Assembly (NCBI GenBank): GCA_029239415.1
Contig: JAQZAY010000049.1
Coordinates: 1-17,296 of the forward strand
DNA length: 17,296 nucleotides
Source of the DNA: Pseudomonas sp.
Lineage (GTDB): Bacteria > Pseudomonadota > Gammaproteobacteria > Pseudomonadales > Pseudomonadaceae
Reading direction: 5' to 3'
Below, piece after piece: positions 9,229-17,296 of this stretch (the first letter of the stretch is position 1; each line of letters starts with the position of its first letter). The position numbers were made by a program, and so were the translations under genes. The notes under the pieces are model-generated. The model was given only the letters and a program-made list of their open reading frames with translations. It had not been told where the DNA came from and ran no database searches.

Positions 9229-9662
9229 TGGGCATGCTCCTGGCAGCGCGGGCACAGGTGCCTGTCGCCACGACTGGCCCAGCCGAGCGAGGCGATTCGG
9301 GCGCGGGCAGCGGGCTGGCGAGCCTTGTTGCCGAGCTTGCCGTCCACGGCGAACTCGAAGTCCAGGACGGCGTCGCAACCGTCGCACTTGACCTGCCAGT
9401 TGAGGATCTCGAGTTCGCCGAAGACCGGCCCACTGGCCACGGCGACCCACTGGCCACGCGGGTTGATCAGGTGGCGCACGCTTTCGACGGTCAGGCGCAT
9501 GGACAGGTCCCTGCTGCCCTTGAGCGTGACCAGCAACACGTCGTTCTTCTGGATCGAGCCACCGTTGCCGGTGACCTGATAACGGCCTGGCAGCAGCGCA
9601 CGGCATTCGATCAAGGTGTGCTGCGGGTTGAATAGGGTGTAGCGGAAATCGTGCTCGACCAT
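9225..9662 (-). CDS. Uncharacterised protein with two CxxC motifs
   Basis: 145 aa that I do not recognise. It has no signal peptide or membrane helix. The N-terminal 85 residues look like a small beta-rich domain (a polar start MVEHDFRYTLFNPQHT, then GRYQVTGNGGSIQKND). CDGC (93-96) and CPRC (137-140) could bind one zinc ion as a split ribbon around a basic linker (KLGNKARQPAARARI). The ATG at 9662 has a strong GGAGG four to five bases before it. It is the first gene of a two-gene unit with the META lipoprotein. DNA or RNA binding is a guess from the basic linker and zinc-type cysteines. Confidence 0.8.
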   Translation of the reverse strand: MVEHDFRYTLFNPQHTLIECRALLPGRYQVTGNGGSIQKNDVLLVTLKGSRDLSMRLTVESVRHLINPRGQWVAVASGPVFGELEILNWQVKCDGCDAVLDFEFAVDGKLGNKARQPAARARIASLGWASRGDRHLCPRCQEHAQ

Positions 9663-9684
9663 GGGTCCTCCAAATATGGCGCGC

Positions 9685-9693
9685 ATTTTAGCA
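9685..9693 (-). promoter_or_regulatory. Extended -10 promoter for the CxxC-META unit
   Basis: On the minus strand TGC-TAAAAT is an extended -10 element 23 bases before the ATG, in the 97-base gap after gacS. It would give a very short leader that still includes the GGAGG. No convincing -35 is present, which extended -10 promoters can tolerate. Confidence 0.45.
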
Positions 9694-9759
9694 CCAACCC
9701 TGCGGCAGATCCTGCGGATTCCTGCGCTCCTGGCGGGCCGTGCAGCGCACACCGTGGCG

Positions 9760-12525
<2,766 letters not shown>

Positions 12526-12682
12526 ACCTGTCTCCTGTCATGTTCCAAGGATGCGTCTTCTCGCCTGGCGTGCGCGTCCCACCGGGGAAACTACTCCGCG
12601 CGAGGCCTCAATGCCAGGCAAAATGCGGCGCCTGTCGAAGACCTGTTGCCTGGCCCTCGGGATTGCTCAATACTTGCGCTAC

Positions 12683-12697
12683 TGAGAATTGCTAGCA
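12683..12697. promoter_or_regulatory. Possible Fur-like box before the PirR-type regulator
   Basis: TGAGAATTGCTAGCA matches the Fur 7-1-7 consensus TGATAATNATTATCA at 10 of 14 arm positions, and it ends eight bases before the regulator's ATG, where it could block initiation. PirRS is linked to iron uptake in P. aeruginosa, which makes a Fur site plausible, but the right arm is poor. Confidence 0.25.
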
Positions 12698-12704
12698 GCC
12701 GCCA

Positions 12705-13421
12705 ATGAATCCCGAAGTCATTCACACCTCAAGCATCCTCGCCATCGAGGACGACCCGGTCCTGGGTGCCTACCTGCACGAAGAGCTGGAACGCGGCGGC
12801 TTCCAGGTGACCTGGTGTCGCAATGGCCTGGAGGGCCTCGAGCTGGCGGGCCGCGGCAAGTTCGATGTGGTGTTGCTCGATATCCTGCTGCCTGGACTCA
12901 ACGGCCTCGATGCCCTGGCCCAGTTGCGCAAGCGCAGCTCCACCCCGGTGATCCTGATGTCGGCGCTGGGCGCAGAGGCCGATCGCATCAGCGGCTTCCA
13001 GCGCGGCGCCGACGACTATCTGCCCAAGCCGTTCAGCATGGCCGAGCTGCAGGTGCGCATCGAGGCGATCCTGCGCCGGGTGGCGCTCGAGCGCCGGCGC
13101 CTGGCGCCCAGCGAGTCGTTGCCGGGCCAGTTGCGCTTCGACGAACAGCTCGCCGATGTCTGCCTGGGTGAGCAGTCGGCCGGGCTGACCCCCAGCGAGT
13201 ACCGCCTGCTCGAAACCCTGCGGCGCAGCCAGGACGAGGTACTGAGCAAGCCCTTCCTCTACCAGCAGGTGCTGCAACGGGGCTATGCCCGGCATGACCG
13301 CAGCCTGGACATGCATGTGAGCCAGATCCGTCGCAAGCTCAAGGCGATCGGTTATCACGAGCAGCAGATCCGCACCGTCTGGGGCAAGGGCTATGTGCTC
13401 AGTGCCAGCGAGGTCGAGTAA
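12705..13421 (+). CDS. pirR: PirR-type OmpR-family response regulator
   Basis: 238 aa. The receiver domain (about 9-125) has E15/D16/D17, phospho-acceptor D59 (LLDILLPG), S86 and K108 (KPF). The C-terminal winged helix (about 140-235) includes SLDMHVSQIRRKL. Its place between gacS and cysM, with the partner kinase next, is that of P. aeruginosa PA0929/PirR, which activates the ferric-enterobactin receptor gene pirA; the symbol rests on this synteny and could be wrong. The ATG at 12705 has no clear Shine-Dalgarno sequence (AGCAGCCGCCA precedes it), and there is no better in-frame start. The kinase gene begins two bases after its stop. Confidence 0.85.
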   Translation: MNPEVIHTSSILAIEDDPVLGAYLHEELERGGFQVTWCRNGLEGLELAGRGKFDVVLLDILLPGLNGLDALAQLRKRSSTPVILMSALGAEADRISGFQRGADDYLPKPFSMAELQVRIEAILRRVALERRRLAPSESLPGQLRFDEQLADVCLGEQSAGLTPSEYRLLETLRRSQDEVLSKPFLYQQVLQRGYARHDRSLDMHVSQIRRKLKAIGYHEQQIRTVWGKGYVLSASEVE

Positions 13422-13423
13422 GC

Positions 13424-14833
13424 GTGCCCGACCGTCATTCGCTGTTCTGGAAGCTGGCCGTCCTGCTGGTGGGCTTCTGCCTGCTGATGATCGGTCTCAG
13501 CTACACCTGGGGCCGACACATGGAAACCCAGAACGCCTATTTGCGCGAATCGGCCAGAAACGAGCTGCGTGGCTATGCCCATGAAGCCGAGCAGGCATGG
13601 CGCAGTGGCGGCAGGGCCGGCGTCGATCGCTGGATCGAAGACATGCGCCAGCGCGAGCCAGGCTGGATCGGCGTACTCGATGCCGAGTTGCGGCCGCTGG
13701 GCAGCGCCGACCTCCCTGCGGCGCAGCACCTGACCCGCCTGCGCAGTGTCGATTGGCCGATGAGCCGCCGCTCGGTCGACCAGCCCTGGCTGCGCCTGCC
13801 GTTTCCCGGTGCGCCGGAGCAGGGCATGCTGGTGATGGAACTGCCGCAACGGCTCAACCCCGGCCAGTACCGACTGGCGTGGCGCATCGTTACCAACGGC
13901 ATCATCCCCGGCGTGTTCACCTTGCTGTTGTGCGTAGGCCTGTATCGCATGCTGATCGTGCCCTTGAACCAGCTGCGAGAGCAGGCCAGCGCCTTGCGTG
14001 CCGACCAGCTTCCGGCCCGGCTTGCACCCACTATCACCTGTCGTCGTGACGAGCTGGGGGAGCTGGCGCGCGCCTTCGACCAGATGGCCGAGCGCCTGCA
14101 AGGCACGGTCACGCAGCAGCAGCAGCTGCTGCGCGACCTTTCCCACGAAATGCGCACGCCCCTGAGTCGCCTGCGCGTGGCCGGCGAGAGCGAGACCACG
14201 ATTGCCGGCCTGCGCGAGCGCCTGGGTCGCGAAGTCGATGGCATGCAGCGCCTGGTCGAAGATACCCTGCAGCTGGCCTGGCAGGATGCCGAGCGCACGC
14301 CCATGCAGCTCGAGCCGGTGCAGTTCCAGGCGCTGTGGGACATGCTCGGCGAAGACGTTTGCTACGAAAGTGGCTGGGCGCCCGAGCGACTGCGCTGCGA
14401 GGTGGAAAGCGCCTGCTGGCTGCAGGCCAACCTCAACGACCTGGCGCAGGCTTTCGAGAACATGCTGCGCAATGCCATTCGCCATTCCCCTGAAGACGGG
14501 GTGATCCACATGGGCGGTCGGCGCGAAGGCCGGCACTGGTTGCTGTGGCTTGAAGACCAAGGCGGCGGGGTACGGCACGACGACCTCGAACGCATCTTCG
14601 CCCCGTTCTCGCGCCTGGATGGCTCGCGCCCAGGCGACGGCGGCTTCGGCCTTGGCCTGAGCATCGCTCGCAGCGCCATCTGTCGCCAGGGCGGGATGCT
14701 CTGGGCCGAAAACGGCAAGGCGGGGCTTCGGCTGTGCATGCGACTGCAAGCCAGCGAAGCCGCCAGCCAAGTGTCCTCGCCCAGCGTACCGGGAGCTGAC
14801 GCTCGTCCCCAGAGCGCCGCGTATGGCTTGTAG
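13424..14833 (+). CDS. pirS: PirS-type sensor histidine kinase
   Basis: 469 aa. Helix 1 is about 9-27, the periplasmic sensor about 28-155, helix 2 about 156-178, then HAMP. The H-box is DLSHEMRTPLSRL with H241; the N-box has N346 and N350 (ENMLRNAI), G1 is EDQGGGV (377-383) and G2 GFGLGLSIA (407-415), so it should be active. The start is a GTG at 13424, two bases after the regulator's stop; no ATG fits. The last 20 or so residues after the kinase fold (SSPSVPGADARPQSAAYGL) are not part of the domain, and the final YGL-stop is encoded by a 21-bp tandem repeat. In P. aeruginosa the receptor gene pirA follows; here cysM does. Confidence 0.85.
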   Translation: MPDRHSLFWKLAVLLVGFCLLMIGLSYTWGRHMETQNAYLRESARNELRGYAHEAEQAWRSGGRAGVDRWIEDMRQREPGWIGVLDAELRPLGSADLPAAQHLTRLRSVDWPMSRRSVDQPWLRLPFPGAPEQGMLVMELPQRLNPGQYRLAWRIVTNGIIPGVFTLLLCVGLYRMLIVPLNQLREQASALRADQLPARLAPTITCRRDELGELARAFDQMAERLQGTVTQQQQLLRDLSHEMRTPLSRLRVAGESETTIAGLRERLGREVDGMQRLVEDTLQLAWQDAERTPMQLEPVQFQALWDMLGEDVCYESGWAPERLRCEVESACWLQANLNDLAQAFENMLRNAIRHSPEDGVIHMGGRREGRHWLLWLEDQGGGVRHDDLERIFAPFSRLDGSRPGDGGFGLGLSIARSAICRQGGMLWAENGKAGLRLCMRLQASEAASQVSSPSVPGADARPQSAAYGL

Positions 14834-14884
14834 CTTGCAACTTATGGCTTGTAGCTTGCGGCTTATATCTTGTAGCTATATCTC
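14822..14884. repeat. 21-bp tandem repeat, about 2.7 copies
   Basis: Units at 14822-14842 and 14843-14863 differ at two of 21 bases; the third (14864-14884) keeps the first half, with CTTGTAGCT. The patch is AT-richer than its surroundings. The first unit codes for the last residues and TAG stop (14831-14833) of the PirS-type kinase. Similar CTTGTAGCTTG-type repeats are, from memory, scattered between Pseudomonas genes. They cannot form a strong hairpin on their own. Confidence 0.8.
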
Positions 14885-14922
14885 CCACACATTGCGTGAT
14901 ATGGCCCGGGAAACTTTGCCGG

Positions 14923-14928
14923 TATGAT
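14923..14928 (+). promoter_or_regulatory. Likely -10 element of cysM
   Basis: TATGAT lies 35 bases before the cysM ATG and predicts a start near 14935. No good -35 is present at 16-18 bases. The position rules out the further-upstream in-frame ATG at 14924 as the translation start. Confidence 0.45.
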
Positions 14929-14962
14929 AGCTGCCCCTGCCGTCCGGATTGCGAAATACGCC

Positions 14963-15865
14963 ATGATTCTGCAGTACCCAACCATCGCCGATTGCGTCGG
15001 CAACACGCCACTGGTTCGCCTGCAGCGTCTGGCCGGCCAGAGCAGCAACACGCTCCTGCTCAAGCTCGAAGGCAACAATCCGGCGGGCTCGGTCAAGGAC
15101 AGGCCTGCCTTGTCGATGATCACCCGCGCCGAACTGCGCGGACAGATCAAGCCAGGCGACACGCTGATCGAGGCGACCTCGGGCAATACCGGTATCGCCC
15201 TGGCCATGGCTGCGGCGATCAAGGGCTACAAGATGATCCTGATCATGCCCGACAACTCGACCGCCGAGCGCAAGGCAGCGATGACCGCCTACGGTGCCGA
15301 GCTGATCCTGGTGACCCGCGAGGAAGGCATGGAAGGTGCCCGCGACCTCGCCGAGAAACTGCAGGCCGAAGGCCGCGGCCTGGTCCTGGACCAGTTCGGC
15401 AATGCCGACAATCCCGAGGCCCACTACGGCAGCACCGGCCCCGAGATCTGGCGCCAGACCGAAGGCACGATCACCCATTTCGTAAGCTCCATGGGCACCA
15501 CCGGCACCATCATGGGCTGCTCGCGCTACCTCAAGGAGCAGAACCCGGCCATCCAGATCGTCGGCCTGCAGCCGATGGAAGGCGCGGCCATCCCGGGCAT
15601 CCGCCGCTGGCCCCACGAGTACTTGCCGAAGATCTTCGATGCCGAGCGGATCGACCGCGTGGTCGACATGTCGCAGGAAGAAGCCGAGCAAGTGACCCGT
15701 CGTCTTGCCCGCGAGGAGGGTGTCTTCTGTGGCGTGTCTTCCGGTGGCGCGGTCGCGGCCATGCTGCGCCTGTCCCGTGAGGTGGAAAATGCCGTGATGG
15801 TCGCGATCGTCTGCGACCGCGGCGACCGCTACCTGTCCACCGGCCTGTTCGACGCGGCGCCCTGA
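14963..15865 (+). CDS. cysM: CysM, O-acetylserine sulfhydrylase B
   Basis: 300 aa, the usual length. A cytoplasmic PLP enzyme that makes cysteine from O-acetylserine and sulfide, and can use thiosulfate. The PLP lysine is K45 in [11 protein letters not shown], the substrate loop TSGNTG is at 72-77, and a phosphate-binding glycine loop [11 protein letters not shown] lies at 175-185. GIRRWP (212-217) is CysM-type and distinguishes it from Cys[14 protein letters not shown] (284-296) is also typical. The ATG at 14963 gives [16 protein letters not shown], the family start; an ATG 13 codons upstream overlaps the predicted -10. Its stop overlaps the rlmD start by one base (TGATG), so the two are probably one operon. 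Confidence 0.96.
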   Translation: MILQYPTIADCVGNTPLVRLQRLAGQSSNTLLLKLEGNNPAGSVKDRPALSMITRAELRGQIKPGDTLIEATSGNTGIALAMAAAIKGYKMILIMPDNSTAERKAAMTAYGAELILVTREEGMEGARDLAEKLQAEGRGLVLDQFGNADNPEAHYGSTGPEIWRQTEGTITHFVSSMGTTGTIMGCSRYLKEQNPAIQIVGLQPMEGAAIPGIRRWPHEYLPKIFDAERIDRVVDMSQEEAEQVTRRLAREEGVFCGVSSGGAVAAMLRLSREVENAVMVAIVCDRGDRYLSTGLFDAAP

Positions 15866-17223
15866 TGTCCAGACAAAAACGCAACAGCGGCCTGCGCTTC
15901 CAGCCGGCCGGTGGCGAACGCGCCACCCAGGTCCCCGTGGGCAAGAAGCAGCACTTGAGCATCGAACGGCTCTCCGGCGATGGGCGTGGCATTGCCTTCC
16001 ATGAAGGTCGCACTTGGTTCGTCAGCGGCGCGCTGGCCGGCGAGGCCGTCGAGGCACGGGTGCTCAACGCCCGTGGCAAGGTGGTGGAAGCCCGCCTGGA
16101 GCGGGTCCTCACGGCCAGCGCCGAGCGCCGTGCGGCACCGTGCAAGCACTTTGATCGCTGTGGCGGTTGCAATTTGCAACACTTGCCTCATGACCAGCAG
16201 CTGGCGCTCAAGCAGCGCACGCTGGCCGAGCAACTCCAGCGTGTCGCGGGGATCCAGCCAGAGGCATGGGCCGCACCCTTGGTGGGTCCGGAATTCGGCT
16301 ACCGCCGCCGCGCACGGGTCGCCGTGCGCTGGGACCCCAAGGCGCGCCAGCTCGAGGTAGGCTTTCGTGCCGAAGCGAGCCACGACATCGTCGCCATCGA
16401 AGAATGCCCGGTGCTGGTACATCCCCTGCAGTCGATCATGCGGCATTTGCCGACCTTGCTGCGCAGCCTTGCCAGGCCGCAGGACATCGGCCATGTGGAG
16501 CTGTTCAGCGGCACCGCCGAGGCAGTCCTGGTACGCCACACCGCGCCCCTGGCCGAAGATGATCTCAAGCGGTTGCTGGCGTTTTGCCAGGAAGCCAAGG
16601 CCCAGCTATGGTTGCAAGGAGAGGGCGCCCCGCACGCTGTCCAGGCCGACCAGGCCCTGGGCTTCGTCCTGGAACCCTGGGGGCTGGAGCTGGCCTGGCG
16701 ACCTGGTGACTTCATCCAGGTCAATGCGCCGGTGAACACAGCAATGATCCAGCAGGCCCTGGCCTGGCTGGCGCCACGGGCCGATGAGCGGGTCCTCGAC
16801 CTGTTCTGTGGCCTGGGCAACTTTGCCTTGCCACTGGCGCGCCAGGTGCGCGAGGTGGTGGCGGTCGAGGGCGTGCAGGCAATGGTCGAGCGAGCAGCGG
16901 CCAACGCGCAGGCCAACGGCGTGCATAACGCGCGGTTTTTTCAGGCCGATTTATCGCAGCCCCTGGCGGGCGCCGAGTGGGCCGACGAGGGCTTTTCTGG
17001 GGTAATCTTGGACCCACCCCGTGATGGTGCCTACGAGATGGTGCGAAATATCGCCAGGCTTGGGGCAAAGCGTCTGGTTTATGTCTCGTGCAATCCGGCC
17101 ACCCTGGCGCGAGACGCGCAGGTCCTGGTCGATGAGGGTTACCGGTTAAAAAGGGCCGGGATTCTCGACATGTTTCCTCAGACGGCGCATGTCGAGGCCA
17201 TGGCGTTATTCGAAGCGGGCTAG
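15865..17223 (+). CDS. rlmD: RlmD, 23S rRNA m5U1939 methyltransferase
   Basis: 452 aa. It methylates uridine 1939 of 23S rRNA with S-adenosylmethionine. A TRAM-like RNA-binding domain covers about residues 24-84. The 4Fe-4S ligands are C93, C99, C102 ([10 protein letters not shown]) and C181 (EECPVL). The methyltransferase core has the AdoMet loop [12 protein letters not shown] (312-323), DPPR (383-386), catalytic nucleophile C409 in [10 protein letters not shown], and base E444 (HVE). All key residues are present. The ATG overlaps the cysM stop and has no ribosome site of its own, so translation likely depends on cysM. In Pseudomonas, relA normally follows. Confidence 0.96.
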   Translation: MSRQKRNSGLRFQPAGGERATQVPVGKKQHLSIERLSGDGRGIAFHEGRTWFVSGALAGEAVEARVLNARGKVVEARLERVLTASAERRAAPCKHFDRCGGCNLQHLPHDQQLALKQRTLAEQLQRVAGIQPEAWAAPLVGPEFGYRRRARVAVRWDPKARQLEVGFRAEASHDIVAIEECPVLVHPLQSIMRHLPTLLRSLARPQDIGHVELFSGTAEAVLVRHTAPLAEDDLKRLLAFCQEAKAQLWLQGEGAPHAVQADQALGFVLEPWGLELAWRPGDFIQVNAPVNTAMIQQALAWLAPRADERVLDLFCGLGNFALPLARQVREVVAVEGVQAMVERAAANAQANGVHNARFFQADLSQPLAGAEWADEGFSGVILDPPRDGAYEMVRNIARLGAKRLVYVSCNPATLARDAQVLVDEGYRLKRAGILDMFPQTAHVEAMALFEAG

Positions 17224-17240
17224 CGAGGCTGGCCCGTGTG

Positions 17241-17269
17241 GTGCGGATCCCAGGGAACAGGGACCGCAC
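17241..17269 (+). other. Hairpin after rlmD, probably in the relA leader
   Basis: GTGCGG (17241-17246) plus TCCC (17248-17251) pair with GGGA (17260-17263) plus CCGCAC (17264-17269), a ten-pair stem with one bulged A and an eight-base loop. No T-run follows within the window, so it is not a clear intrinsic terminator. It could be a 3' end structure of rlmD or a leader element of the next gene, which lies outside. Confidence 0.45.
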
Positions 17270-17296
17270 AGGTGATTGCCAGCGCTCCCGCGTGGT

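Noticed and set aside
13391..14770. 459-codon open frame on the minus strand
   Set aside because: Antisense to the PirS-type kinase; no recognisable domain or ribosome site.
14822..14884. CRISPR-like array
   Set aside because: The units are directly adjacent with no spacers and the third is degraded; a simple tandem repeat explains it.

Overview
The window is GC-rich chromosomal DNA from a Pseudomonas, most likely of the P. putida group. This rests on recognised protein families and gene order (the oprH end followed by phoPQ; gacS, a PirRS-type pair, cysM and rlmD in a row), not on a database search. It reads as core genome: codon use is uniform, and I see no integrase, transposase, CRISPR array, tRNA or rRNA.

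Layout. (1) 1-2165: the last codons of the OprH outer-membrane barrel, then phoP and phoQ (Mg2+/cationic-peptide sensing), overlapping by 4 bases. (2) 2166-3832: dctA, a C4-dicarboxylate importer, behind a 298-base leader that holds a good sigma-54 (-24/-12) promoter, a Crc/Hfq-type AACAACAA motif and a hairpin; a bidirectional terminator follows it. (3) 3879-5084, minus strand: a SprT-like metalloprotease and a five-helix Yip1-family membrane protein. (4) 5353-6853: ttcA (tRNA 2-thiocytidine) and, 4 bases on, a divergent TAG-family glycosylase-like gene. (5) 6850-6907: a perfect 58-bp palindrome reaching exactly from that gene's stop codon to the stop codon of the converging operon. (6) 6904-8265, minus strand: arsC, wrbA and a DUF2069 membrane protein, with overlapping ends. 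(7) 8351-8815: a TlpA-like thioredoxin-fold lipoprotein, divergent from arsC. (8) 8824-9662, minus strand: an unrecognised two-CxxC protein overlapping a META/HslJ-like lipoprotein gene. (9) 9760-12525, minus strand: gacS, the global hybrid sensor kinase. (10) 12705-14833: a response regulator and sensor kinase resembling PirR/PirS, without a receptor gene; a 21-bp tandem repeat supplies the kinase's stop codon. (11) 14963-17223: cysM (cysteine synthase B) overlapping rlmD (23S rRNA m5U1939 methyltransferase). The last 73 bases are non-coding and probably lead to relA, which is outside the window.

How the genes relate: three two-component systems (PhoPQ, GacS, PirRS-like) sit beside housekeeping genes for sulfur and RNA metabolism (ttcA, cysM, rlmD) and a thiol/redox neighbourhood (arsC, wrbA, TlpA-like protein). 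I found no clearly new biological system. The best leads are small: the stop-to-stop palindrome, the regulatory leader of dctA, the receptor-less PirRS pair with its repeat-derived tail, and the glycosylase homologue that appears to lack the E. coli Tag active-site residues.
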